43,150 bases of DNA, taken from an uncultured Eubacteriales bacterium (GTDB taxonomy: Bacteria; Bacillota; Clostridia; Peptostreptococcales; Anaerovoracaceae). The position numbers and the translations under genes are program-made. Every line of letters starts with the position of its first letter. The stretch's first letter is position 1. Under the pieces are notes generated by a model that worked only from the letters and a program-made list of their open reading frames with translations, ran no database searches and was not told where the DNA came from. The stretch covers positions 1-43,150 of the forward strand of contig CACZAM010000013.1 of NCBI GenBank assembly GCA_902779185.1. The letters are read 5' to 3'. Below, piece by piece: positions 33,731-43,150 of this stretch.

Positions 33731-35494
33731 TCAGGACAGCATCTGAATGGCGGCGCGCGCGGCTGCCGCCGCGTCCGGCGTGTACATGTCCGCGCCGGTC
33801 TGTTCGCAGAATTCCTGCGTAACAGGCGCGCCGCCGATAAGTATCTTCACCTTGTCGCGAATATTCCTTTCTATCGCCAGCTTTACCACGCGGTCTATCT
33901 CGCCCATGCTTGTAGTCAGCAATGTTGAGCAAGCGATTATATCGCATTCGCCGTCAATGGCAGCCTGAATGAAATCCTCAGCGCTTACATCGCAGCCCAG
34001 ATCTATGACTTCAAGGCCGCTGCCTTCCATCATTATCTTCACCAGATTCTTGCCTATGTCATGCAGGTCGCCTCTGACTGTTCCCAGGCATACCCTGCCC
34101 GCGGCAGCGCTCCCTGCTCCGCCTGCAAGCAAAGGCTTTAATATCTCTGTTGCCGCGGACATGCAGTTTGCCGCCCTCAGCATCTCCGGCACGAATACCT
34201 CACCGAGTGAGAAATCCTCACCCAGCTCATTCATGCCTCTCACGAGTCCATCGGTCAGTACAGACTGAGCATCCTCGCCCTGATCCAGAGCAGCCCTGAC
34301 CGCTTCTACAGTAGCGCTGACATCTCCTTCCTGCAGAGCTTCGGATATCTCGTCGAAGACCGTTCTTCCTGTTTTTGCCTCATCCCTTGCGTCCGCCTTC
34401 ACGCTCTCCTTGACCGCGCATGCATCAGCCGCGTCTTCGCGGGCAATGTCAAGTCTCACAGGATTCCTTCTCACCGCAGACGGATTCATATACCTCGGAA
34501 GATGGACTCCCTCATTGTATTTTCTTATCTCGTCATCTATCCACGGGTCAACATGTTTGTATACAGTACCCGCGAGTCCGTATGTAATCGACGGTACGTA
34601 GTGCCCGCCCGGGCAATACGTATGCAGAGCATCGTGCACATATCTGCGCACCTCTTCCTCGCCCGCATCCTCTCTGTCGATGGCGGCGCCGATGCCTCCC
34701 ATCAGCACCATGCGGCCTTTGAGTATCTGCTGCAGCGCCGGTATATCATTCTCAGGAAGAACTCCCTGCCATACCTGGATGCCTATCTCCGCCATGTCTT
34801 CCACTATAGGAGCAAGATATGAATCGGCATGGTGTATGGCAATGACACCCTGCTCCCTTATGTATCCGTAGAACCTGCGGTACGGTTCTTTGTAGAATTC
34901 GCGCCACATATCCGGCTTCATGAAAAGAGCGTCCTTTGTGCCCCAGTCATCATGCGAAAAGATCACATCAGGTTTAAGGTTCTCTATCAGGTGCTTCACA
35001 TAGGCGAGCCTGAAGTCAGTGATGTATTCTATAAGCTCATGCATCTCCTTCGGATGGTCATACAGATTTGTCAGCACATCCCGGAACGGCATAAGAAAGT
35101 GACATTGCTCAAATATGCCTGTTGCCATGAAGCCTGCCACCAGACGCTCATCACCGGCGAGCTCTCTGGTTTTTGCACGTAATCCCGCCCAGGCCTCCGG
35201 ATCACTGCTGTAAGGAATAAAATCCGGAGCATGCACATAATCACGCCATCTGGTTATGTCCTTTATTACCTTGTTTTCTTCAGTTACCAGAGGCATCGAG
35301 CCCGGCGCGTCGGCCGGCCAGTCTATCACAGTACCCCAGCGGTCAGTAATGGTAGCGCCCGGCCTTCTCCCCATATGCAGATACCCGCCGATCGGGTCGC
35401 CGAGCGCCATCTGAAGGGCCTCGTACTGCACAAGCTGTCTCTCCGGTCTTCCGTCCGGCTTCAGTAATTCAAGAAAAATCTCTTTTGCTGTCAT
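33731..35494 (-). CDS. Corrinoid methyltransferase fusion (uroporphyrinogen decarboxylase-like plus B12-binding)
   Basis: 587 residues from the ATG at 35494 (AGGTG 5-6 bases before it). Residues 1-350 have the uroporphyrinogen decarboxylase fold used by MtaA/MtbA-type methyltransferases. Residues about 385-465 are the helical cap of corrinoid proteins and 470-587 are the B12-binding Rossmann domain with GDLHDIGKNL; His478 is the lower axial cobalt ligand. Such proteins move methyl groups between a methylated substrate, the bound corrinoid and an acceptor. The two parts are usually separate proteins; here they are one chain. The next gene is a homocysteine methyltransferase, so methionine formation from an unknown methyl donor is a plausible route. 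Confidence 0.88.
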   Translation of the reverse strand: MTAKEIFLELLKPDGRPERQLVQYEALQMALGDPIGGYLHMGRRPGATITDRWGTVIDWPADAPGSMPLVTEENKVIKDITRWRDYVHAPDFIPYSSDPEAWAGLRAKTRELAGDERLVAGFMATGIFEQCHFLMPFRDVLTNLYDHPKEMHELIEYITDFRLAYVKHLIENLKPDVIFSHDDWGTKDALFMKPDMWREFYKEPYRRFYGYIREQGVIAIHHADSYLAPIVEDMAEIGIQVWQGVLPENDIPALQQILKGRMVLMGGIGAAIDREDAGEEEVRRYVHDALHTYCPGGHYVPSITYGLAGTVYKHVDPWIDDEIRKYNEGVHLPRYMNPSAVRRNPVRLDIAREDAADACAVKESVKADARDEAKTGRTVFDEISEALQEGDVSATVEAVRAALDQGEDAQSVLTDGLVRGMNELGEDFSLGEVFVPEMLRAANCMSAATEILKPLLAGGAGSAAAGRVCLGTVRGDLHDIGKNLVKIMMEGSGLEVIDLGCDVSAEDFIQAAIDGECDIIACSTLLTTSMGEIDRVVKLAIERNIRDKVKILIGGAPVTQEFCEQTGADMYTPDAAAAARAAIQMLS

Positions 35495-35505
35495 AAAAAC
35501 ACCTT

Positions 35506-36066
35506 TCAGTCGATCAGCACACAGGATGTAAAGCACATCGTGTTTTCGCCATAGTTATACTTCAGTCCCGATCGTATAGCCACGTCACTCACAAGAAGTC
35601 CGTATGCTTCCATCGAGGAAACCATTTTGTCGGGATGCCTGCACGGTCTGTCCGGGTAGGTGCATGAGCGGCAGATCCTGCATGTGCCCGCGCCCATTGG
35701 CAGGCAATCCGGATAAAAGTTTCTTATCTGTCTTACCAGAGTATCAAAATCTTTTCTGTGTCTCCGCATTATGGAAGCCGTTCCGTCCATGTCGAAACTG
35801 TCAGACAGAGTCCCGGCAGTCTGGACTATTATGCCGCGGTGATAGGCTCTCGCGCGCTCCTTTGCCCTTGCCACACTGCATACGGCAGGCGGACAGCTCC
35901 AGCTTTTCCCGTAGCTTTTGCAGCGGTCCTCAGCGCACATGCTGCGGACTTCTTCCCTGAATTCAAGCGAATCCATCGCAAGAGGCGCAGCGTAAGTAAA
36001 CCCTGCCTCTTTCGCAAGAACTGTAAGCTCATCTATATCCGGCTTGTACCCTGACTCTGTGATCAT
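35506..36066 (-). CDS. DUF2284 predicted metal-binding protein
   Basis: About 186 residues from the ATG at 36066. Cysteines occur in the DUF2284 pattern CxxxxCxxYGxxxxCPP (MCAEDRCKSYGKSWSCPP) and in GTCRICRSCTYPDRPCRHP, which looks ferredoxin-like. Such proteins occur beside corrinoid methyltransferases, where they may serve in reduction or metal handling. A TTG at 36093 would extend the frame into the mgtE terminator and is disfavoured. It is separated from the methyltransferase by 11 bases. No good ribosome site was seen. Confidence 0.8.
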   Translation of the reverse strand: MITESGYKPDIDELTVLAKEAGFTYAAPLAMDSLEFREEVRSMCAEDRCKSYGKSWSCPPAVCSVARAKERARAYHRGIIVQTAGTLSDSFDMDGTASIMRRHRKDFDTLVRQIRNFYPDCLPMGAGTCRICRSCTYPDRPCRHPDKMVSSMEAYGLLVSDVAIRSGLKYNYGENTMCFTSCVLID

Positions 36067-36084
36067 TTTTCTCTGATTTTGACA

Positions 36085-36090
36085 ATTATA
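36085..36090 (-). promoter_or_regulatory. Candidate -10 box for the DUF2284-methyltransferase unit
   Basis: A perfect TATAAT on the minus strand directly after the mgtE terminator. No -35 is found at the usual distance. The start point would be about 12 bases before the DUF2284 ATG. Weak support. Confidence 0.3.
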
Positions 36091-36126
36091 CAAAATGCTG
36101 CTGCCTTGATGCGGGCAACAGCATTT
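36091..36126 (-). terminator. Intrinsic terminator after mgtE
   Basis: On the minus strand AAATGCTGTTGCC pairs with GGCAGCAGCATTT (13-bp stem with one mismatch, 8-base loop), followed by TTTTG. It starts 21 bases after the mgtE stop and separates the pcrA-ligA-mgtE unit from the corrinoid genes. Confidence 0.8.
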
Positions 36127-36146
36127 CTTCTGATCAGTTACTTACA

Positions 36147-37544
36147 TCATATGTGCAGGAAAAGTCCTGCCATTATGAAATATGTGCAAAGTGAAATCAT
36201 ATCGGTGATCGATGCCATCATAGGTCCCGCCATCAGCGCAGGGTCGATGCCGATTCGCTTAGCGATCATAGGCAGCATCGAACCTATCAGCTTCGCGATA
36301 ATGACTATGAGTATCATGGATACACATACCGTGATCGCTACAAGAGGCGGATTATGATCGAGATATACGATCCTGAAGTAGTTGAGAATACTCAGACATA
36401 TACCGACTATCACGCCGACTCTGATCTCCTTCCACATTACCTTTATGAAATCTCCAAGCTCGAGTTCACCGGTCGCCATACCACGGATGACCAGTGTGGA
36501 TGACTGTGAGCCCGAGTTACCGCCGGTACCCATCAGCATCGGCATGTAGATTACCAGAGCTATGACAGCCGACATCGCGTCCTCGAATCTTGCCAGTATG
36601 CCTCCTGTTACAAAGTATGAGCACATGAGCAGAAACAGCCACGGCAGTCGCGCCTTGACGTGCTGCCAGACGGACCGGTCGAGATACTCCCTGTCCGAAG
36701 TGTCGATGACTCCGCCCATACGCTCGATATCCTCGGTCGTCTCTTCTTCGATGACTTCGAGAATGTCGTCGACGGTAACGATACCGACGAGTCTGAATTC
36801 ATTGTCTACTACCGGAATGGCCAGATAACCGTATCTGGTGAACAGCTCGGATACTTCCTCCTGGTCATCATCAACATGAGCGACAACCGGGTCGTCATGC
36901 ATGAGGTCTGACACCTTCATGGTATCCGGCGATATGACCAGAGACTTGAGCGATACTACACCGATAAGCTTGCGTCCGCTGTCGACCACGTAGCAAGTGT
37001 ATATCGTCTCAGAATCTAGTCCTGCATCCTTTATATGATCGAGCGCTTCTCTTACCGTAGCATCCTTCCTGAGGTTGATGTACTCCGGCGTCATCAGGGC
37101 TCCGGCGCTGTCTTCCTTGTACTTCAGGAAGGTGTTGATCAGACGCCTTTCGCTCTTAGGAGTCTTGTCGAGAATCTTATCGACTATGTTCGACGGAAGC
37201 TCTTCAAGGACGTCGATCATATCATCGAAGTCGAGCTCATCGAGTATGTATCTGATTTCGGGATCGGTTATGATATTGATGATATCTACCTGATCCTCTA
37301 CACTCAGCTCGGCAAAGACATCGACGCTTATATCCTTCGGAAGCGCTCTGAAGAGGACGACCATTGTCTTCAGGTCGAATTCTCTCCTGATGTCCACCAG
37401 CATTTCAGCTATCTCGACTTCATTATGCTTAAGGAGTTCATCTCTGGCATGAAAATATTTCTTTGTTTCGAGGAGTTCGATTATTTTGTAAAAGGAATCC
37501 TCGTATGCCTGATCCATGTCAGGAACCATGTTTACGTTCTCCAT
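36147..37544 (-). CDS. mgtE: Magnesium transporter MgtE
   Basis: A 465-residue MgtE channel. Residues about 15-145 are the acidic helical N domain, 150-270 are two CBS domains (SAGALMTPEY and VSDLMHDDPVVAH), then a plug helix and five membrane helices with TGGNSGSQSSTLVIRG and ITDMISLCTYF. It imports Mg2+, gated by cytosolic Mg2+ at the N and CBS domains. Some MgtE proteins also carry cobalt, which would be relevant here, but that cannot be read from sequence. The ATG has a strong AGGAGG site. It follows ligA by 26 bases. Confidence 0.95.
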   Translation of the reverse strand: MENVNMVPDMDQAYEDSFYKIIELLETKKYFHARDELLKHNEVEIAEMLVDIRREFDLKTMVVLFRALPKDISVDVFAELSVEDQVDIINIITDPEIRYILDELDFDDMIDVLEELPSNIVDKILDKTPKSERRLINTFLKYKEDSAGALMTPEYINLRKDATVREALDHIKDAGLDSETIYTCYVVDSGRKLIGVVSLKSLVISPDTMKVSDLMHDDPVVAHVDDDQEEVSELFTRYGYLAIPVVDNEFRLVGIVTVDDILEVIEEETTEDIERMGGVIDTSDREYLDRSVWQHVKARLPWLFLLMCSYFVTGGILARFEDAMSAVIALVIYMPMLMGTGGNSGSQSSTLVIRGMATGELELGDFIKVMWKEIRVGVIVGICLSILNYFRIVYLDHNPPLVAITVCVSMILIVIIAKLIGSMLPMIAKRIGIDPALMAGPMMASITDMISLCTYFIMAGLFLHI

Positions 37545-37570
37545 TGGTCCGTCCTCCTTTCTCGGTTAAA

Positions 37571-39529
37571 CTACTTGTTGAGCATCTCCATTATCTGCTC
37601 TTCAGTTATTATTTCCACTCCCAGTTCACGGGCCTTCTTATTTTTGGAAGAACCTGAATTGGGATCGTTCGTTATGAGATAATCCGTCTTCGCGGACACC
37701 GAGCCGGCTACCTTTCCGCCCTCAGCCTCGATCTCAGCCTTCAGATCCTTGCGGTTCACATAATGCTCAAGGCTTCCGGTTATGACGAAAGTTTTGCCGT
37801 CAAGACTTGTTCCCGCGGCCTCATAGCTCTCATCGATGGAAAGCACGCTGAGAAGATCAGCTATATCCGCCTTGTTTTTTTCATCGGCAAAGAATCCTGC
37901 GTAATCGCGGGCCATGACGGAACCAACCCCGTCTATGTCCGTGAGAGCCTCCTCATCGAGACTCTGAATTTCTTCCCATTTGTTCCGGCATGAGCGCGAG
38001 ATCATATTGGAAGTCGTGACTCCTATCCCCGGAACACCGAGACCGTAGAGCAGCCTCGCCGGCGTAGTACGTGATGCCCTCCTTGCCGAATCTATAAGGT
38101 TATCATACGACTTTGCGCCGAAACCTTCCATACCAATAATATCATTTTTATGTTCTTCAAGCCTGAACAGATCGGCAAAATTTTTGAGCGCGCCTATCCC
38201 TATCAGCTTGAGAAGTCCTGATTCAGACAGCCCTTCTATATTCATGGCGTCTCTCGAAACAAAGTGAGAGAACTTCTTTACATGCTTGGCAAGGCAGTCC
38301 GGATTAGTGCAATTGAGAGTTTTAGTGCCTTCTTCATCCTTTATGCGGGTCGGTCCGCCGCACACCGGGCATACATCCGGTATCTCCATATTTCCGCTTC
38401 TTGTGAGGTTCCCCGCGATCTGCGGGATTATCATATTGGCTTTATAGACCTGTATGGTGTCACCTATGCCGAGCTGGAGATCTTCCATTATATTGATGTT
38501 ATGCACTGAAGCGCGGGATACCGTTGTTCCTTCAAGCTCGACAGGATCGAAAATCGCTACCGGATTCAGAAGCCCGGTGCGTGAAGGGCTCCATTCTATC
38601 TCGCGGAGCACGGTCTCAGCCTGCTGATCGCGCCATTTGAACGCAATGGAGTCTTTAGGGAACTTCGCTGTCTCACCCAGGGTCGCCGCATACGCGAGGT
38701 CATCCATGCTCAGGACCAGTCCATCAGATGGAATATCAAAATCAGGGATAGCTGCTTCGAATTTATCGATGGTGTCAATAAGATTTTCTTTGTCCACCAG
38801 AACGGAGTCGACTGTTTCAAAGCCCTGTGACTTCATCCAGTCAATCTGTTCATGTCTTGTACCGAAATTCAGGCCATCGCACTGCATCAGCGAGAAAGCA
38901 TAGAAGTTGACGCTCCTTTCAGCTGTCACCTTGGGATCGAGCTGACGGATGCTTCCGCTGCAGAGATTACGCGGATTCTTGTATTTTGCGTCTGTATCCT
39001 CTATTGCTTCATTTATTTTTTCGAAATCCGAGTATCTGATGACCGCCTCTCCCCTCAGCACAGTCCTGCCCTTATGCGGGATCGCTTTAGGAACATTGCG
39101 GCATGCGAGCACGTTGGCTGTAATGAGCTCGCCCTCTACGCCGTTTCCCCTGGTGACACCCTGAACGAGTCTTCCGTTCTCATAAGTGATGCCAACAGTA
39201 AGACCGTCCAGCTTCCATGAGAGCAGGCCCTTCTGATCGCCAAGCCAGGCTTTCAGCTCATCCCTGTCCTTGGTCTTGTTCAGCGAGAGCATCTTTGTCT
39301 CATGCACTATCTTCGGAAGTCCGGCAGCGGTCTCAAAGCCGACATTGATGGACGGGCTGTCATCTCTGATGTATCCCGTCTCGTCCTCAAGCGCCAGGAG
39401 CTCATCATACATGGCGTCGTATTCGTAATTCGTCATCATCTCGACGCCGTCCGTATAGTAAGCGCGCGATGCCTCGTTCAGCTTTTCCGTCAGGAAATCT
39501 ATCCGGTTTTTCTTTTCTTCGATGGTCAT
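37571..39529 (-). CDS. ligA: NAD-dependent DNA ligase LigA
   Basis: A 652-residue LigA. The adenylation lysine is Lys106 in SWKLDGLTVG; an OB fold with VSRASVHNINI, a four-Cys zinc finger (CPVCGGP and NCTNPDC), helix-hairpin-helix repeats and a C-terminal BRCT domain (about 575-652, DGKTFVITGSL) follow in the usual order and length. It seals nicks in replication and repair. It overlaps pcrA by four bases, the standard pcrA-ligA pairing of Firmicutes. Confidence 0.97.
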   Translation of the reverse strand: MTIEEKKNRIDFLTEKLNEASRAYYTDGVEMMTNYEYDAMYDELLALEDETGYIRDDSPSINVGFETAAGLPKIVHETKMLSLNKTKDRDELKAWLGDQKGLLSWKLDGLTVGITYENGRLVQGVTRGNGVEGELITANVLACRNVPKAIPHKGRTVLRGEAVIRYSDFEKINEAIEDTDAKYKNPRNLCSGSIRQLDPKVTAERSVNFYAFSLMQCDGLNFGTRHEQIDWMKSQGFETVDSVLVDKENLIDTIDKFEAAIPDFDIPSDGLVLSMDDLAYAATLGETAKFPKDSIAFKWRDQQAETVLREIEWSPSRTGLLNPVAIFDPVELEGTTVSRASVHNINIMEDLQLGIGDTIQVYKANMIIPQIAGNLTRSGNMEIPDVCPVCGGPTRIKDEEGTKTLNCTNPDCLAKHVKKFSHFVSRDAMNIEGLSESGLLKLIGIGALKNFADLFRLEEHKNDIIGMEGFGAKSYDNLIDSARRASRTTPARLLYGLGVPGIGVTTSNMISRSCRNKWEEIQSLDEEALTDIDGVGSVMARDYAGFFADEKNKADIADLLSVLSIDESYEAAGTSLDGKTFVITGSLEHYVNRKDLKAEIEAEGGKVAGSVSAKTDYLITNDPNSGSSKNKKARELGVEIITEEQIMEMLNK

Positions 39530-41856
39530 TCCACTCTCTCCATCTTGACGTAGCCTTTTCCAAGCTTCTTCTGTCCGAATTCATCGAACATTACCGTCAT
39601 GGTCTTATCGTCCTGTTCTATCACCATGCCTTCTCCGAACTTAGGATGCTTTACGATATCCCCGTTCGCGAATTCCTGATGTATTTTTGCCTTGTTTGCA
39701 GTCTGTCTCCGTGAGGCTGACAGACTGTCGAACGGCCTTGATGCCGGTTCGCCTGCATATCCGTCTGCCGTTCCGTATGAGCGCCCTCCGAAATAATAGT
39801 CACCGAGATACGAACCCTCACCTCTTAATCCGGAACCTGTCTTGACCTTGTCGTTAACAAGCATGTCGCCGTCCATGCACTCCCTGTCCATCTCGTCGAG
39901 GAACTTCGACTCCACCTGAAAGTCCGTCCGTCCGTATACAGTGCGCACCTGCGCTCCGGTAAGGTAGAGCTTCTTCATCGCGCGGGTTATTCCCACGTAA
40001 CAAAGTCTTCTCTCCTCCTCCATGCCGTGCTCTTCATCAAAGGCACCCAGTCCCGGGAACATCCCGTTCTCCATTCCCGGCATGAACACGACCGGGAATT
40101 CCAGTCCCTTTGCGGAATGAAGAGTCATAAGCACTACGGCATCCTCATCCTCGTCATGATTGTCTATGTCTGCCATAAGCGTGATCTGTTCCAGGAAAGC
40201 TGACAGATCAGACGGCTCATCGGCTTCGATGTTTTCACCCATGAGGGCAAGCCTCTCCGCTCTGATCTCGTCACGCAGAGCCTGCGCGCTTCCGTCAGCA
40301 AGCCCTTTTTCAAACTCAGCTATGACGGATTTGAATTCCATTATGTTCTCTATGCGGCTTTCGGCCTCGACCGTGCCTGCATCCTCGAGCGCTTTCAGAT
40401 ATCCTGAGCGGTTGAGCACATTGTCATACAGGTCGCTCAGAGTAAGGTTTTCCTGCTCCTGCCTGATATCAGACAGCATGCCTGTAAATGCTTCTACTGA
40501 CGCCCTCAGCTTCGGGCCGAATGTGGCAAGCAGTTCCCTGTCGCACAGAGCCTCGAACATTGTCATATTATACGCTTTGGCATATTCCTCTATGCCGGCC
40601 AGGGTCTTGCCGCCTATACCGCGCTTTGGTTCGTTGATCACCCTCATCATCGACACATTGTCTCCCGGGTTTTCAATAAGACGAAGGTATGCCATCACGT
40701 CCTTGATCTCTTTGCGGTCGTAGTATCTGAGTCCGGCCAGCACCCTGTAAGGTATGCCGCGGAAGCTGAATTTTTCTTCAAAGCTTCTCGACTGCGCGTT
40801 CTTGCGGTACAGGATCGCGAAGTCCTTGTAGCTGTAGCCTTCCGTCTCACGGAGTCTTTCTATCTCAGAGCCGATCCACCAGGCCTCCTGCTTTTCGTCT
40901 GCAAGCCGTTTATATGTGATCTTCTCTCCGTCTTTTCTGTCGGTCCAGAGAGCCTTTGCCTTTCTCTCTCTGTTGTTCTTTATGACCGAGTTTGCGAGCT
41001 TAAGGATATTGCCGTCCGACCTGTAGTTCTGCTCAAGCCTTATCGTGAGGACCTTTTTGAAATCATTCTCGAAGTCAAGTATGTTGCGGATATCCGCCCC
41101 GCGCCACTGATATATGCACTGGTCATCATCTCCGACAACACACAGGTTTCCGTGTGCAGAGGCCAGCATTTTTATCAGCTTATACTGCAGATAGTTGGTA
41201 TCCTGGTACTCGTCCACCATTATGTATCTGAACCGGTTCGAGTAGTATGCGAGGATGTCGGGATTCTGCTCGAGAAGCTTCACTCCGTTCCACAGAAGAT
41301 CATCGAAATCCATCGCATTTGCACTCATCAGGTCTTCCTGATAGCGCTTGTACACATCATAAATATGCTTTTCGTAAAGCAGTCCCCTGGCAGACGCCAG
41401 AAATTCTTCAGGACCTTCCTCGTTCTCCTTGCACTTGCTGATGACCGCCATGATCATTGCCGGCGAGGATACCTTGTCGTTTATGTCGAGTTCCTTGCAT
41501 ATTCTCTTTATGAGAGTCTTCTTGTCGGTCTCGTCATAGACAGTAAATCCGGCCTTGTATCCGAGCCTTTCGGGTGAATATCTGAGCATGCGAAGGCACA
41601 TGGCATGGAAAGTCATTATCCACATGCCGTATACTTCGCCGGCCAGGTCTTCTACACGGCTCCTCATTTCTCCTGCCGCCTTGTTGGTAAATGTGACGGC
41701 GAGGATACTGTGCGGGTCGATGCCCTGTTCTATCATGTAAGCCATGCGGTGCGTCATGGTCGCAGTCTTGCCCGAACCCGCTCCGGCGAGTATCAGGACC
41801 GGACCGTCCAGCTGCCTCACGGCCTTATTCTGTTCACTGTTTAAAGTCTTGCGCAT
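39526..41856 (-). CDS. pcrA: ATP-dependent DNA helicase PcrA/UvrD
   Basis: A 776-residue superfamily 1A helicase. Motif I LAGAGSGKT (residues 23-31), DEE-box motif II VDEYQDTN, motif III GDDDQCIYQWRGA, motif IV LEQNYRS, motif V TLHSAKGLEF and motif VI VGITRAMKKL are all present. The C-terminus has the tudor-like RNA-polymerase-binding domain GDIVKHPKFGEG. It is first in an operon with ligA and mgtE. The predicted start point of its promoter falls on or next to the ATG at 41856, and no ribosome site is seen. Confidence 0.97.
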   Translation of the reverse strand: MRKTLNSEQNKAVRQLDGPVLILAGAGSGKTATMTHRMAYMIEQGIDPHSILAVTFTNKAAGEMRSRVEDLAGEVYGMWIMTFHAMCLRMLRYSPERLGYKAGFTVYDETDKKTLIKRICKELDINDKVSSPAMIMAVISKCKENEEGPEEFLASARGLLYEKHIYDVYKRYQEDLMSANAMDFDDLLWNGVKLLEQNPDILAYYSNRFRYIMVDEYQDTNYLQYKLIKMLASAHGNLCVVGDDDQCIYQWRGADIRNILDFENDFKKVLTIRLEQNYRSDGNILKLANSVIKNNRERKAKALWTDRKDGEKITYKRLADEKQEAWWIGSEIERLRETEGYSYKDFAILYRKNAQSRSFEEKFSFRGIPYRVLAGLRYYDRKEIKDVMAYLRLIENPGDNVSMMRVINEPKRGIGGKTLAGIEEYAKAYNMTMFEALCDRELLATFGPKLRASVEAFTGMLSDIRQEQENLTLSDLYDNVLNRSGYLKALEDAGTVEAESRIENIMEFKSVIAEFEKGLADGSAQALRDEIRAERLALMGENIEADEPSDLSAFLEQITLMADIDNHDEDEDAVVLMTLHSAKGLEFPVVFMPGMENGMFPGLGAFDEEHGMEEERRLCYVGITRAMKKLYLTGAQVRTVYGRTDFQVESKFLDEMDRECMDGDMLVNDKVKTGSGLRGEGSYLGDYYFGGRSYGTADGYAGEPASRPFDSLSASRRQTANKAKIHQEFANGDIVKHPKFGEGMVIEQDDKTMTVMFDEFGQKKLGKGYVKMERVE

Positions 41857-41864
41857 AGATATTA

Positions 41865-41873
41865 ATTATAGCA
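41865..41873 (-). promoter_or_regulatory. Extended -10 promoter of pcrA
   Basis: On the minus strand TGC-TATAAT is a perfect extended -10. A -35 is poor (GTGACT at 41888-41893, 17 bases away). The predicted start is near 41858, two or three bases before the pcrA ATG, which would make the message leaderless or nearly so. Confidence 0.6.
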
Positions 41874-41921
41874 TTTTTTCAGGTAATAGTCACAAAACAG
41901 GCAAGTAAATATCAGCCGTAA

Positions 41922-43150
<1,229 letters not shown>

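Noticed and set aside
107-41844. Many long plus-strand open frames across the minus-strand genes
   Set aside because: They lie opposite conserved genes, have no ribosome sites or recognisable domains, and arise from the GC-rich third positions of the real genes.

Overview
The window is dominated by one very large minus-strand cobalamin (vitamin B12) locus, running from about 36 kb down to 0.1 kb. Gene content and style point to an anaerobic Gram-positive bacterium of the Clostridia: anaerobic (cobalt-early) corrin enzymes, type-II lipoprotein signals, strong AGGAGG-type ribosome sites, a pcrA-ligA pair, MgtE and a clostridial-type glutamate dehydrogenase. Base composition looks moderately GC-rich with GC-rich third positions; the genus cannot be named from sequence alone.

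Layout, read in the direction of transcription (right to left): (1) 42.05 kb to the right edge, plus strand: NADP-type glutamate dehydrogenase with an apparent one-base frameshift, incomplete at the edge. (2) 41.9-36.1 kb, minus: pcrA, ligA, mgtE, closed by a terminator at 36.1 kb. (3) 36.07-31.66 kb: a DUF2284 protein, a methyltransferase (uroporphyrinogen-decarboxylase fold) fused to a corrinoid-binding domain, a homocysteine S-methyltransferase and a cytosolic cobaltochelatase CbiK. (4) 31.62-31.21 kb: promoter, palindrome, cobalamin riboswitch and intrinsic terminator, i.e. the control region of the next unit. (5) 31.2-25.8 kb: an export-signal-bearing CbiK lipoprotein, a NEAT-like lipoprotein, a 54-bp tandem repeat, then a BtuFCD-type ABC importer. 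(6) 25.8-20.4 kb: cobQ, a cobT-cobU fusion, cobS, cobC, cbiB. (7) A new promoter at 20.3 kb followed by cobD, cbiC, cbiD, cbiF, cbiG, cbiH, a cbiJ-cbiE-cbiT fusion, cbiA, a Cys-rich small protein, a DUF819 membrane protein, hemB, hemC, a cobA-hemD fusion and cbiL. (8) 5.7-0.1 kb: an ABC-2 transporter, a membrane-anchored surface protein with a NEAT-like region, a short precorrin-2 dehydrogenase, and a VWA protein/MoxR ATPase pair, ending at converging terminators.

Together the genes cover porphobilinogen synthesis from aminolaevulinate, uroporphyrinogen III, sirohydrochlorin, cobalt insertion, all corrin-ring steps, amidation, aminopropanol arm and nucleotide loop assembly. Not seen in the window: hemA, hemL, a cob(I)alamin adenosyltransferase and lower-ligand base synthesis. 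The least explained and most interesting part is the riboswitch-led surface module, which puts a chelatase-family enzyme outside the membrane beside a NEAT-like binding protein and a BtuFCD-type importer; a related surface domain recurs at the far end of the locus.
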